The notes: generated by a model not told the origin, from the letters alone. DNA of 27,546 nt from Pseudomonadota bacterium (GCA_021782065.1 JAJXVQ010000008.1:1-27546); one strand, 5' to 3'; positions 8,231 to 16,744 are shown, counted from the stretch's first letter. Program-made: numbers and translations.

Positions 8231-9636
8231 TCTAAGGATTCCGCCCTATAGCGCTGCGCCAAATTATCGAAACGCACATAAGGGCCGCAAAAGTTTAAGC
8301 GAATCTTACCTATAGGACCGTTACGGTGTTTGGCCAAAATAATTTCGGCAATGTTTTTAGCATCGCTGGTATTGGGATGATACACTTCATCGCGATAGAT
8401 AAAGATGATCAAATCTGCGTCCTGTTCAATGGCACCTGATTCGCGTAAGTCAGACATCATCGGCCGTTTATCGGCGCGTTGTTCTAAGCTACGATTTAAT
8501 TGAGAGAGTGCGATGATAGGTACATGCAATTCTTTGGCCAAAGCCTTTAATGCACGTGAAATTTCAGATATTTCTGCAGTGCGATTTTCTGAATCGTCAC
8601 TAACGCGCATTAATTGTAAATAATCAACCACGATCAATTGCAAACCTTTCTGCTCGCGCGCAACCCTACGTGCTCGTGAACGCAATTCTCCGGGTGTCAG
8701 AGCAGGGGTGTCATCTATAAAAATAGGGGCGTCCGCAATTAAGTTGATGGTAGAACCTATACGTGGCCAATCTTCTTTAGTCAGTTGACCACTGCGTACC
8801 GCTTGTTGATCGATGCGCCCTAGGGACGAGATCATACGCATAACGATAGCATCTGAAGGCATTTCCATACTAAAAATCAAGACCGGTTTTCTGGTGTCTA
8901 GAGCTACATGTTCAGCGACGTTAATACCTAACATGGTTTTACCCATACTGGGGCGACCAGCAAGGATCACTAAATCAGCAGGCTGCAAACCCCCAGTTAG
9001 CTGATCTAAATCCAGAAATCCAGTAGCTGTACCCGTGACAGCCGATGGATTACGATATCGTTCATCTATATTTTTTAAAGCTTGTATAGCCAATGGGCGT
9101 ATGGGTTGCGGACCCTGCCCCCTGCTCGTTTGTTCAGCAATTTGAAATACTTTTTGTTCGGCATGATCTAATAACTCTGTAGCCACACGTCCTTCGGGTT
9201 GATATGCCATATTGGCAATTTCCGAAGCGGCGCCTATCATCTGTCTTAAGATAGAACGCTCACGCACAATTTCTGCATACGCGACAATATTGGCGATACT
9301 AGGCGTATTTTTTGACAGCTCAAACAGATAAATATCACCCCCTATGCCGTCCAAATCATTATTGCTTTTTAAAGTTTCTGCCAGCGTTAATACATCTAAG
9401 GCTTTGCCTTGCCTTAATAAACTCGCCGCCGCTTGAAAAATAGTCTTGTGCTCCGTGCGATAAAAGTCGCGCTCGGTTAATAATTCTGATACACCCTCCC
9501 AAGCACTATTATCGAGCAATAAGCCACCTAATACCGATTGCTCCGCTTCTATAGAATGCGGTGGTACTTTTAAATCATCCAATTTATTGGATCTTTTAGT
9601 ATCATAGATTTTTTGCGTGCGTTCTTTTACTGTCAT
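8227..9636 (-). CDS. dnaB: Replicative DNA helicase DnaB
   Basis: A 469-residue hexameric ATPase that unwinds DNA at the replication fork and recruits primase. The N-terminal domain (residues about 25-130, opening VPPHSIEAEQSVLGGLL) binds DnaG; the RecA-like C-terminal domain carries Walker A GRPSMGKT at 227-234, the Walker B-like LIVVDYLQLM near 337-346 and the DLRESGAIEQDADLI segment. Length is typical for the family and there is no intein or insertion, which are common in DnaB. The region ahead of the start lacks a clear SD. It is the first gene of the dnaB-alr-98-residue unit; the 181 bases between it and thyA are AT-rich and probably hold its promoter. Confidence 0.97.
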   Translation of the reverse strand: MTVKERTQKIYDTKRSNKLDDLKVPPHSIEAEQSVLGGLLLDNSAWEGVSELLTERDFYRTEHKTIFQAAASLLRQGKALDVLTLAETLKSNNDLDGIGGDIYLFELSKNTPSIANIVAYAEIVRERSILRQMIGAASEIANMAYQPEGRVATELLDHAEQKVFQIAEQTSRGQGPQPIRPLAIQALKNIDERYRNPSAVTGTATGFLDLDQLTGGLQPADLVILAGRPSMGKTMLGINVAEHVALDTRKPVLIFSMEMPSDAIVMRMISSLGRIDQQAVRSGQLTKEDWPRIGSTINLIADAPIFIDDTPALTPGELRSRARRVAREQKGLQLIVVDYLQLMRVSDDSENRTAEISEISRALKALAKELHVPIIALSQLNRSLEQRADKRPMMSDLRESGAIEQDADLIIFIYRDEVYHPNTSDAKNIAEIILAKHRNGPIGKIRLNFCGPYVRFDNLAQRYRAESLE

Positions 9637-9817
9637 GGTTTTAGTGTAACTTCAGATGGGAAGGGCGAATTATCCCATAAATGGTGGGTGGGATCAACGT
9701 GGGACGATTACGGAGTAATAAATGCATATTTATAAAATATTTTTAGCTATTATCCGCTAGATTTTAAAATAGATTGATTATGATTCCAGGCTATTTAAGT
9801 TAAAATCGTAATGGGGT

Positions 9818-10612
9818 CTACACCGCTACAGGCGCCTTAATCGCCGGATGACACACATAATCGGTAATAATGATATCGTCATACACATAATCGTCTATAG
9901 AGCATGGGCGTCTGGCTAAGATCAACTTTGGCAATGGATATGGCGTGCGCGATAATTGCAACTCTACTTGTTCCATATGGTTTTGATAAATGTGACAATC
10001 GCCACCCGTCCAAATAAATTCTCCTACATCTAGATCGCATTGCGCGGCCATTAAATGCGTTAGTAAGGCATAAGAAGCGATATTAAAAGGCACACCTAAA
10101 AAAGCGTCGGCAGAACGTTGGTATAAACAACAGGATAAACGGTTATCGTGCACATAAAACTGAAATAAAATATGGCAAGGCTGTAAACGCATATAAGGTA
10201 AATCCCCGACATTCCACGCACTGACAATTAAACGGCGCGAATAGGGATCTTGCTTAATATTATTCATTACATGGGCGATCTGGTCAATCACCCGACCATC
10301 ACCAGACTGCCACAACCGCCATTGTTTACCATAAACAGGCCCTAGGTCACCATTTTCATCGGCCCATTCATCCCAAATGCTAATCTGATTATCATGCAAA
10401 TATTGAATATTGGTTTGTCCTTGTAAAAACCAAAACAATTCATGGATAACGCTACGCAAATGCACTTTTTTTGTCGTCACCAAGGGAAAACCCTCATTTA
10501 AATCAAAACGCATTTGATATGAAAAAACACTTTGTGTACCAACCCCCGTGCGATCCGTACGAGTCGCACCGTTTTTTAAAATATGCCGTAGAAAATCTAA
10601 ATATTGTTTCAT
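9818..10612 (-). CDS. thyA: Thymidylate synthase
   Basis: A 264-residue enzyme that methylates dUMP to dTMP using methylene-tetrahydrofolate. The catalytic cysteine is Cys146 in [10 protein letters not shown], the same position as in E. coli ThyA, which is also 264 residues long. Other signatures are [12 protein letters not shown] near 15-26, PVYGKQWR near 92-99, [18 protein letters not shown] and the C-terminal PAIKAPVAV. The gene looks intact. ATG start with AGGAT nine bases upstream. It lies 37 bases downstream of the second icmL-like gene on the same strand, where Legionella-type loci have icmK; no folA is next to it. Confidence 0.97.
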   Translation of the reverse strand: MKQYLDFLRHILKNGATRTDRTGVGTQSVFSYQMRFDLNEGFPLVTTKKVHLRSVIHELFWFLQGQTNIQYLHDNQISIWDEWADENGDLGPVYGKQWRLWQSGDGRVIDQIAHVMNNIKQDPYSRRLIVSAWNVGDLPYMRLQPCHILFQFYVHDNRLSCCLYQRSADAFLGVPFNIASYALLTHLMAAQCDLDVGEFIWTGGDCHIYQNHMEQVELQLSRTPYPLPKLILARRPCSIDDYVYDDIIITDYVCHPAIKAPVAV

Positions 10613-10649
10613 ATTGTTTTATCCTAAATCAGATAGTCTTGTTTGCATA

Positions 10650-11252
10650 TTAGTATGATTGCGACCAGAAGTCTTGTATAGCTACGGCCTGTGGCGAATC
10701 GCTTGTAGGGACATTCACAATCAAAATCGTGACGATGGCTTTTTGAACGGTGGTTTGACTGGCACTTTCAAAGGTTAATAGTACGGGCATCTGTATTTTC
10801 CAGGTATATCGCCCCATTAACTGGCCTTGCTTGAGAATTACGGGCTGGCCTGAAACAATACCCGTTACATTCAACTGCTGCGTAGTCACTTGTTTTAATA
10901 ATTGACTGTTATCCAAAGCTTGGCGAAAAGAATTCGCACCATCGGATGTGAAATCGTTGGAAAGAATGTCATTAAATCTTTGTTTATAGGTGACCGCGTT
11001 AAATGTATATAGGTTTCCTACGACTTCCTGCACCCACAACAACAAATCTTCACGTGAAAAGAGACGCCCAGAAAAATGTTGTAAGCGCGTAAATTGTTTT
11101 TGCCCATTTTCTATCTGTACTGCAAAATATTGAGGTTCTTCCGGGCGCTGCAAGCGCCAAAACGTTACCGTCATTAAGCCAATAAGAATAATAGCAGCGG
11201 CGATAACAGATCTAAAGAAGATACTGTTTTTTTTGTCTAGGCGATTGGCCAT
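10650..11252 (-). CDS. icmL: IcmL/DotI-family Dot/Icm protein (copy 1)
   Basis: A 200-residue bitopic inner-membrane protein of the type IVB secretion system. A short cytoplasmic N-terminus is followed by one membrane span (residues about 13-32) and a periplasmic domain. The C-terminal half carries the pattern I know from DotI: a VILKQGQLMGRYTWKIQMP block followed by LLTFESASQTT and a hydrophobic VTILIVNVPT strand. DotI/IcmL forms part of the inner-membrane core with DotJ. AGGA lies seven bases before the ATG. It follows the other IcmL-like gene by 15 bases, so the pair is cotranscribed. Of the two, this one looks closer to L. pneumophila DotI by its C-terminal block. In L. pneumophila the next gene would be icmK; here it is thyA. 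Confidence 0.8.
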   Translation of the reverse strand: MANRLDKKNSIFFRSVIAAAIILIGLMTVTFWRLQRPEEPQYFAVQIENGQKQFTRLQHFSGRLFSREDLLLWVQEVVGNLYTFNAVTYKQRFNDILSNDFTSDGANSFRQALDNSQLLKQVTTQQLNVTGIVSGQPVILKQGQLMGRYTWKIQMPVLLTFESASQTTVQKAIVTILIVNVPTSDSPQAVAIQDFWSQSY

Positions 11253-11267
11253 AATGATTCCTAAAGA

Positions 11268-11984
11268 TCAGGCTAAGGTTTGTGCTAGGAATTGTTGTAC
11301 TCCCACGCCCTGCAAACTGTCTAAGTTCATTTGCCTAGCCACCGGATCAATCATCGGCGTAGTACGCACTATCGTTAAGAAAACATTGTACATATTGCTA
11401 AAACTGCGCGTTTGACTACTCCATTGCACGCGTATGGGTACTTTAACCTGCCAAGCAAAAGCCTTACCATTATCTGTGGTCGTAATGCCCCGATCTAAAA
11501 TGATGGGCGCTTGCGCTACTTGGGCCGTCACTACAAAAAACCCCTGCAATACGGTCTGTAAATTTAATGACGCCTTCATAGCATCCAAAAAGTTTTGCCC
11601 TCCGCTTTCGGTAAAATATGTATTTTTGGTTTCTTCTATTTGCTGCTGATATTGTGCGTAATTTTGAGTGAACGCGGCTGTCGCGGCACGTGCAGACCAT
11701 CCTAATAAAGCAGCGTCTGATAAACTGGGCGTGGTCAATGGCTGAATTTCAATCAATCCGCCTGCAACATTCGTCGCAAAATAGCGTGGCGCTGGCCGGG
11801 TAGTATAAAGGTAAAAAAGGATCACCACCATCAGTAAACACAAGATCACCAGAGCCAATACAGCACCCATTAAAAATCGATAGCTATCGCGATAATAGTT
11901 GTTTCTGAGACGCACTATTTCTATGGCGTTTTTACGCGCGCTGTAAGCCGCTTTCTTGTCTTGTTTCTTTTCATCTTCTGCCAT
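11268..11984 (-). CDS. icmL: IcmL/DotI-family Dot/Icm protein (copy 2)
   Basis: About 238 residues, inner membrane, one span near residues 38-58 preceded by the family's IEIVRLRNNYYRDSYRFLM stretch, then TRPAPRYFAT and a periplasmic IcmL domain ending GVGVQQFLAQTLA. A GTG at 12005 would add seven residues, but GAGGAG lies nine bases before the ATG at 11984 (inside that extension), so I prefer 11984. It sits between icmN and the other icmL gene. Legionella has a short partner, DotJ/IcmM, at this place; here it is a full-length paralogue, matching the double icmL arrangement I recall for Coxiella. The two proteins probably interact as DotI and DotJ do; this is inference. Confidence 0.8.
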   Translation of the reverse strand: MAEDEKKQDKKAAYSARKNAIEIVRLRNNYYRDSYRFLMGAVLALVILCLLMVVILFYLYTTRPAPRYFATNVAGGLIEIQPLTTPSLSDAALLGWSARAATAAFTQNYAQYQQQIEETKNTYFTESGGQNFLDAMKASLNLQTVLQGFFVVTAQVAQAPIILDRGITTTDNGKAFAWQVKVPIRVQWSSQTRSFSNMYNVFLTIVRTTPMIDPVARQMNLDSLQGVGVQQFLAQTLA

Positions 11985-12032
11985 AATTAAGGTCTCCTCA
12001 TTCACATTAAATGGAATATATACCCTTCGCCA

Positions 12033-12575
12033 TCATCGCCTAGGGTTTAGGCGATAAAATGTAATTTGTATACGCCGATTCATCGCCCGACCGTCACTGC
12101 GCTGGTTATCGGCAATGGGGAACGTACAACCATACCCTATCGCATACATAATAGGGGCTTTTATCTCTTGATTCTTTAAGTAATCCGCTATATTTTGTGC
12201 TTGTTGCCGCGATAACGCCACCGCACGCAGAGGATGGCCGCAATCATCGCTGTAGCCACTCACCTTGACCGTTTCTACATCAAACAAAGAAATATAATCG
12301 CTCAATATATTTAAGGTTGCATAGTTCGCCCCATTTAAATGAGACGAATCCATAAAGAAAAACTTATCCGCGGGTAACACCAACATACTTTGCTGCCCCG
12401 AATGAATCACCGCCACACCCCCAGCCTGTAACTGCTTTTCCATGTCACTGATCTTTTTATCGCGTTGCTGTTTGGCATAAGCGGCTTCTGATTGTGGTGT
12501 CGTAGGTGGTGTAGATGAACTGCAAGCCACCAGTGCAAAGGATACCGCTAAACATAGCATCAGACATTTTAACAT
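12033..12575 (-). CDS. icmN: IcmN/DotK-like OmpA-domain lipoprotein
   Basis: A 180-residue outer-membrane lipoprotein. The signal peptide ends in the lipobox ALVAC with Cys18 as the lipidated residue, followed by a Ser/Thr/Pro linker. The C-terminal two thirds form an OmpA-like peptidoglycan-binding domain: VKVSGYSDDCGHP near residue 98, then LSRQQAQNIADYL, an IGYGCTFPIADN segment and GRAMNRRIQITF. IcmN (DotK) belongs to the Dot/Icm system and is thought to anchor the outer-membrane part of the complex to the cell wall. It is the first of three closely spaced genes (icmN, icmL, icmL). The GAGAG ahead of the start serves as SD. The pair of Cys residues in the OmpA domain could form a disulfide. 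Another OmpA lipoprotein such as Pal is less likely given the neighbours. Confidence 0.85.
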   Translation of the reverse strand: MLKCLMLCLAVSFALVACSSSTPPTTPQSEAAYAKQQRDKKISDMEKQLQAGGVAVIHSGQQSMLVLPADKFFFMDSSHLNGANYATLNILSDYISLFDVETVKVSGYSDDCGHPLRAVALSRQQAQNIADYLKNQEIKAPIMYAIGYGCTFPIADNQRSDGRAMNRRIQITFYRLNPRR

Positions 12576-12628
12576 TTATTCTCTCTCACCCTTGACAAAT
12601 CGCCATACTCCCTAAATGTATTGAACGA

Positions 12629-13198
12629 TTACTCTTTAACTCGGGATACATATTCGCCAGTACGCGTATCGACTTTAATGACCTCGCCTTCTTGAATGAA
12701 CAAAGGTACCTTCACCACGGCGCCCGTTTCTAATTTAGCGGGTTTATTGCCGCCACCGGAAGTATCACCGCGTACACCGGGATCCGTTTCAACAATTTTC
12801 AAAGTAACAAATATAGGCGGTGCCACACTTAAAGGCTGACCATTCCATAAAACGATGGTACACATGTCCTGCTCTCTGATCCAAATTTTTGCGTCGATCA
12901 TTGCAGCATCCTCAGCAGCAACTTGTTCGAAGCTAGCGGGTGACATAAAATGCCAATGATGGCCGTCCGTGTATAAGTATTGTGCTTCTATTTCAGCCAC
13001 ATCGGCTGCTTCCAAGCTTTCGCCCGATTTGAGTGTCTTTTCAATCACTCGGCCTGTTTTTAAATTACGCAACTTAGTGCGCACAAAGGCTTGGCCCTTG
13101 CCTGGTTTGACGAATTCATTTTCAACTATAGAATAAGGATCGCCATCAATGATAACTTTTAAACCACCTTTAAACTCATTTGTACTATATGTAGCCAT
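12629..13198 (-). CDS. efp: Elongation factor P
   Basis: EF-P relieves ribosome stalling at consecutive prolines. I place the start at ATG 13198 (189 residues, as usual) because GAGGA lies six bases before it; the longer frame to 13237 would add 13 non-conserved residues. The modification site is Lys34 in the loop PGKGQAF, and the usual KOW-like and OB domains follow ([14 protein letters not shown], then ALWNG-type [11 protein letters not shown], ending TGEYVSRV). The presence of Lys34 together with the adjacent divergent epmB predicts beta-lysylation by EpmA/EpmB. No epmA is in the window. The gene sits between Dot/Icm genes on both sides in the same strand. Confidence 0.96.
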   Translation of the reverse strand: MATYSTNEFKGGLKVIIDGDPYSIVENEFVKPGKGQAFVRTKLRNLKTGRVIEKTLKSGESLEAADVAEIEAQYLYTDGHHWHFMSPASFEQVAAEDAAMIDAKIWIREQDMCTIVLWNGQPLSVAPPIFVTLKIVETDPGVRGDTSGGGNKPAKLETGAVVKVPLFIQEGEVIKVDTRTGEYVSRVKE

Positions 13199-13451
13199 TA
13201 TTTCCTCTTTATCAGCTTGTGTGTTATGATTTGTCACTATTTTAACGCGTTAGCGCCCTATTTACCACTGATTAATCCTCATGAAACAAAAACGTCACGA
13301 CTCTCCCCTCTATACGTACCGCAAAGCACAGCTTGGGATACAGGTTGTCTGTAGTTTTGAGGTGAAAAAGCGGAGTTTATATGGGCATAAATGAGCATTC
13401 TTCAATGAAAAATTATGGGCAAGATGCGCCCAATATAGGCTTTTGTTAAAA

Positions 13452-14447
13452 ATGGCACAAATAGCTACACAAAAACTAAGCTGGCAAGAGGCTTTACAAC
13501 AATGTGTCACCAGCCTAGAAGAATTGGCTGTGCTCATTCCCGCTGCTTCAGAACATATCTCTACGGCCGCACACAGCGCTTTTCCGTTCAAAGCAAGTCG
13601 CTGCTATTTGGCTAAGATTGATCCGCACAATGCTTCCGACCCGCTCTTATTGCAAATTCTACCGCTAGCGGTTGAAATGCAGGAAAATAACGGCTTTAGC
13701 CGTGATCCTTTAGAAGAACACCGCTACAATCCTTTGCCAGGATTAATACATAAATATATCAGTCGCGTTTTGATCACCTTAGTGGGCAGTTGCGCCATTC
13801 ATTGTCGTTATTGTTTTAGGCGCCATTTTGCCTATGAGGACAATCGTCCCGGCATGCGAGGCTTAGCCGCCATTTATGATTATCTACGGGCACACCCCGA
13901 AGTGAATGAAGTTATTTTAAGTGGGGGCGAACCCTTGCTTGCCCATGATGCGTTATTACAATCCGTTATCCACAGTTTAAGTGAAATCCCGCACTTAAAA
14001 CGCGTGCGTATACATACCCGTTTAATCACCACGATTCCCGAGCGTGTTACGCCTGAACTTATATACGCCTTGACTCATACACGCTTACAAAGCATCATCA
14101 TTACGCATTGCAATCACCCGCGTGAATTAGACGACGATATAGCCGCAGCTTGTCATATCTTGGTTCAAAATAAAATAATGGTATTGAACCAGAGTGTATT
14201 TTTAGCGGGCGTGAATGACGATACCCAGACCTTGATAGGATTAAGCGAAGCATTATTCGCTTGCCATATTTTGCCTTATTATCTGCATTCTCTAGATCCT
14301 GTGGCTGGTAGCGCTCATTTTGAAGTACCGCTAGAAAAAAAACGTGCTCTTTATAGAGTCATGCAAGAACAATTGCCTGGGTTTTTAGTCCCTAAATGGG
14401 TTAAAGAGGTACCTGGGGAAAAGCATAAGAGGATGGTCGTCGGTTGA
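13452..14447 (+). CDS. epmB: EF-P beta-lysylation protein EpmB (radical SAM 2,3-aminomutase)
   Basis: A radical SAM enzyme of the lysine 2,3-aminomutase family (KamA/YjeK) that converts L-alpha-lysine to beta-lysine, which EpmA then attaches to EF-P Lys34. The [4Fe-4S] motif CAIHCRYC is at residues 114-121 when counted from ATG 13452, followed by FRRHFAYEDN. The glycine-rich EVILSGGEPLL segment is present, as is a C-terminal lysine-containing stretch (EVPGEKHKRM) where the PLP lysine of the family lies. Length, about 331 residues, matches EpmB rather than the longer catabolic KamA. A TTG at 13443 would add three residues, but ATG is preferred; the SD is weak in both cases. It is divergent from efp, the classical arrangement. 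Confidence 0.93.
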   Translation: MAQIATQKLSWQEALQQCVTSLEELAVLIPAASEHISTAAHSAFPFKASRCYLAKIDPHNASDPLLLQILPLAVEMQENNGFSRDPLEEHRYNPLPGLIHKYISRVLITLVGSCAIHCRYCFRRHFAYEDNRPGMRGLAAIYDYLRAHPEVNEVILSGGEPLLAHDALLQSVIHSLSEIPHLKRVRIHTRLITTIPERVTPELIYALTHTRLQSIIITHCNHPRELDDDIAAACHILVQNKIMVLNQSVFLAGVNDDTQTLIGLSEALFACHILPYYLHSLDPVAGSAHFEVPLEKKRALYRVMQEQLPGFLVPKWVKEVPGEKHKRMVVG

Positions 14448-14461
14448 TATTCATCGTAAGA

Positions 14462-14477
14462 GCGCTTCTTGAAGCGC
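14462..14477. terminator. Hairpin between convergent epmB and icmD
   Basis: GCGCTTC, TT, GAAGCGC form a perfect 7-bp inverted repeat 15 bases after the epmB stop and 22 bases past the icmD stop on the other strand. Short, GC-rich and symmetrical between convergent genes, it fits a bidirectional terminator, although the U tracts are poor. Confidence 0.45.
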
Positions 14478-14498
14478 CCTTAACCGATGTAATGACCG

Positions 14499-14921
14499 TT
14501 AATTGCTAGGGACGTTCGCATTGTCAAAGATCGTGATACCCGTTGGGCCTGCGGTTTGCGCTGTTGTATTGAACAAAGTTATACCGCCCATACTTAAGAT
14601 AGAAGGCATAAAGACTAGTCCTACACCAAAACACAGCATAGCAATACCGGTAGTTACAGGCACTTGCTGTGGATTATCCTTATGTTGCTTGAACTTAAAG
14701 ACAGCAGCAATAGTAAATGCTGTACCGGCTAAATAAGAAATTGCGTATATCACCCGTGCCAGGTTAGAAAAACTTGCCGTTAGTGTATTCGCCACGTCGC
14801 CTAATGACCCGGTAGGCGCTGTCCCTGGCGTTGAGTCTGCATATGCCGACACGGTAAAAAAGCCAGCGGCCATGACAATATAGACAGCAGCTTTCAACAT
14901 AGATTTCACGTTTACTTTCAT
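14499..14921 (-). CDS. icmD: IcmD/DotP-like Dot/Icm inner-membrane protein
   Basis: A 140-residue protein with an N-terminal signal peptide (cleavage probably after SAYA, residue 28) and two hydrophobic segments (about residues 55-73 and 90-110) separated by a KFKQHKDNPQQVPV loop. That loop and the following GIAMLCFGVGLVFMPSI stretch match my recollection of IcmD (DotP), which is about 132 residues in L. pneumophila and is a small integral-membrane Dot/Icm component of unclear exact role. GAGGTG lies eight bases ahead of the ATG. It follows icmC by 48 bases, the same order as in Legionella. There the next gene would be icmJ; here the neighbour is the convergent epmB. Confidence 0.8.
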   Translation of the reverse strand: MKVNVKSMLKAAVYIVMAAGFFTVSAYADSTPGTAPTGSLGDVANTLTASFSNLARVIYAISYLAGTAFTIAAVFKFKQHKDNPQQVPVTTGIAMLCFGVGLVFMPSILSMGGITLFNTTAQTAGPTGITIFDNANVPSN

Positions 14922-14969
14922 TTCAAAAACACCTCACTCATTAAAATTGTTACTATACCAAAAATAGAC

Positions 14970-15920
14970 TTACGTTGTTAGCCCTAACGTAGAATACAGA
15001 ATATCCTTCATCGCGACAATATTCATAGAGCATACCCCACCGATTAAGTGAATAATACCCTTCGTAAAGCCATTTTGCTGCGATTGCCCCCCAGCAGCCT
15101 TGTGCAAGTGCAATATTCCACGCACAATCGCTACCAGACCAATAAATCCTACAAATATAATCAACGACTTTGAAGCCCACTCCCATGCCGTAGCCGGCCA
15201 TTGCTCATACCCTAAAATGGAATCATTTCCGTATACTGTGATTAATAAAGTCTTCACGGTGGTAGGGATAAATATCAGCGCCGTACCCGCGCACAGGCGC
15301 ATCAGTATAGGCCGAATATCCCGCTGAGATACCATGGAGATACCCTCACCATATTTTCTAAGTTCCCATATCGCCGAAAGCATCAAGCCAATCCCAAACA
15401 TGTAAGCCAAGGCTGTCACCATCGTCGTCAGTGGCAGCAAGCTCTTGTCTAGAGTCTGCAGCATCGTCAGAATATCGGGTACACCCGCATTCTGGCCAAA
15501 AGGCAGTTGTATCCCCGCTTTTGCAGCCGCATCGCCAGCTAAAGCCTTCAGCTGTGAACCCGCCCCTTCTGGCGCATCATTCGCCAAAGCCCTTAATTGC
15601 GAGCCCACTCCTTCTGGCACATTATCCGCCAAAGCTCTTAATTGCGAGCCCGCCCCTTCTGGCACATTAGCAGCCAAAGCCCCCAGTGGTGAACTGGCTC
15701 CTTCTGGCGCGTTATTCGTCAAAGCTCCCAGTTGTGAACTGGCCCCTTCTGGCGCGTTATTCACCAAAGCTCCCAGTTGTGAGCTGGCTCCTTGTGCGTT
15801 ATTGAGCACTTGCGAACTGGTTACTGGGGCAGCCAACACCACTATAGGCGTCAATACCAACAATGCCCATAGGGTACGCCGTATAGTCTTTATCGCTTTC
15901 GGTATTTTGCTTTTCAACAT
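14970..15920 (-). CDS. icmC: IcmC/DotE-like Dot/Icm membrane protein with N-terminal repeat insert
   Basis: A 316-residue inner-membrane protein. Residues 145-316 match the IcmC (DotE)/DotV family pattern: hydrophobic segments near 163-184, 206-222, 252-271 and 287-305, a short polar RKYGEG loop, and the end GGVCSMNIVAMKDILYSTLGL. An N-terminal signal or anchor occupies about residues 14-31. Between them lie six copies of a 15-residue unit, consensus NNAPEGASSQLGALA (residues 40-128). L. pneumophila IcmC is about 194 residues, so this protein is longer by roughly the repeat block plus linkers. AGGTGG precedes the ATG by eight bases. It heads an icmC-icmD unit. DotV is the alternative assignment, but the following icmD favours IcmC. 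Confidence 0.78.
   Translation of the reverse strand: MLKSKIPKAIKTIRRTLWALLVLTPIVVLAAPVTSSQVLNNAQGASSQLGALVNNAPEGASSQLGALTNNAPEGASSPLGALAANVPEGAGSQLRALADNVPEGVGSQLRALANDAPEGAGSQLKALAGDAAAKAGIQLPFGQNAGVPDILTMLQTLDKSLLPLTTMVTALAYMFGIGLMLSAIWELRKYGEGISMVSQRDIRPILMRLCAGTALIFIPTTVKTLLITVYGNDSILGYEQWPATAWEWASKSLIIFVGFIGLVAIVRGILHLHKAAGGQSQQNGFTKGIIHLIGGVCSMNIVAMKDILYSTLGLTT
15537..15803 (-). repeat. 45-bp tandem repeat, six copies, inside icmC
   Basis: Six in-frame units (five of 45 bp and one of 42 bp at the 5' end) encode the 15-residue motif NNAPEGASSQLGALA with variation: three units nearest the N-terminus keep ASSQLGAL or ASSPLGAL, the next three read GSQLRALA or GSQLKALA. A degenerate seventh (GDAAAKAGIQLPF) follows. 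The two subtypes are arranged in blocks, suggesting stepwise duplication. Because the period is divisible by three, the opposite strand is also open and gives a mirror ORF that should be ignored. Confidence 0.9.
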
Positions 15921-16022
15921 ATTACACCACCTATTTACTAATGAAGCATAGTATATATTAAATAATCATATGTACTATTAACTGTTCCTTAAGACCCTTA
16001 TATTTTTATAGGGCCTCTCTCC

Positions 16023-16083
16023 GCCCCCTGACGGTCGACGCGCGGTTATAAACGGATGAACCGCGCGTCGACCGTCAGGGGGC
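16023..16083. repeat. Perfect 25-bp REP-like palindrome
   Basis: Arms 16023-16047 and 16059-16083 are perfect reverse complements of 25 bp (core CCCCTGACGGTCGACGCGCG) around an 11-nt loop. The GC-rich stem contrasts sharply with the AT-rich flanks. It lies in the 260-base space between gmhB (stop 16181) and icmC (start 15920). Half-copies of the same sequence occur at 16 kb, 21.4 kb and 26.7 kb in this window, which makes it a dispersed palindromic family. It may also end gmhB transcription. Confidence 0.85.
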
Positions 16084-16180
16084 AAATGGGGAGATACACT
16101 GAATACACCCCATAAAGTATACTCTATATTCAATTGCACTGTGTTTTCTTAAGGATATCTTAAGTCCAGGTTTTTTTTCA

Positions 16181-16744
16181 CTATAATGCTTCTATATACC
16201 GCACCACGGCCGCTAAATCCTCAAAAATGGCGCATCTTTGTACCGCCTCAAGGGCCAAAGACCGTAAGCCATTGCCCGTTTTGACTAAAACAGGGGTACA
16301 AGATGCCGAAACAGCGGCCAAAATATCTTTTTGCGAATCCCCCACAAACCAAACGCGCTCATTGAGATCTATCTTTAATGCCCTCGCAATCTCTAGCAAT
16401 AGGCCCGCTTTGGGCTTGCGGCAAGGACACTCTTCATCAGGATGATGAGGGCAATAGGCAATAAAGTCAAAATGCCCCCCTTCGGCAGCTAAACAAGCTT
16501 GCATATGGGTTGTAATACAGCGTAAGGCATTGTCATCAAAAAAGCCACGGCCTACACCCGATTGATTCGATGCAACCGCTACCTTAATATCTAAGGCATT
16601 CAATTTAGCAATGGCTGGGAGGCTACCCGGCAAAGCATGCCAATCTTGGGGCGTACTAATATAACCATTAGGATCATCATTGATAACGCCATCGCGATCC
16701 ACGATAACGGCAATGGGTTTCCTGCTTAATAGAATCTTATTCAT
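16181..16744 (-). CDS. gmhB: D-glycero-beta-D-manno-heptose 1,7-bisphosphate 7-phosphatase
   Basis: A 187-residue HAD-superfamily phosphatase that removes the 7-phosphate from heptose bisphosphate on the route to ADP-heptose, the precursor of the LPS inner core. The nucleophile and acid are Asp16 and Asp18 in DRDGVIND; motif II is SNQSG near 59; motif III Lys lies in RKPKAG; motif IV is GDSQKD near 136. The zinc loop CPHHPDEECPC supplies C98, H100, C106 and C108, a GmhB hallmark. Length is normal. Its start overlaps the end of the upstream PqiC-like gene by eight bases and lacks its own SD, so it is the last gene of the mla operon. Both the operon and the product serve the outer membrane. Confidence 0.93.
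   Translation of the reverse strand: MNKILLSRKPIAVIVDRDGVINDDPNGYISTPQDWHALPGSLPAIAKLNALDIKVAVASNQSGVGRGFFDDNALRCITTHMQACLAAEGGHFDFIAYCPHHPDEECPCRKPKAGLLLEIARALKIDLNERVWFVGDSQKDILAAVSASCTPVLVKTGNGLRSLALEAVQRCAIFEDLAAVVRYIEAL

Noticed and set aside
8227..9636. Possible intein in dnaB
   Set aside because: Looked for because DnaB is a common intein host; the Walker A region is uninterrupted and total length is normal.
12629..13237. Longer EF-P start at 13237
   Set aside because: The 13 extra residues are not conserved in EF-P and the SD sits before the ATG at 13198, which puts the modified lysine at position 34.
13281..13394. 37-codon ORF between efp and epmB, beginning MKQKRHDSPLYTY
   Set aside because: It has an ATG but no Shine-Dalgarno and no recognised similarity; the region more likely holds the divergent promoters of efp and epmB.
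15431..15951. Long open frames on the plus strand opposite icmC
   Set aside because: They mirror the 45-bp repeat, whose period is divisible by three and keeps the complementary frames open. The low-complexity translation has no support of its own.
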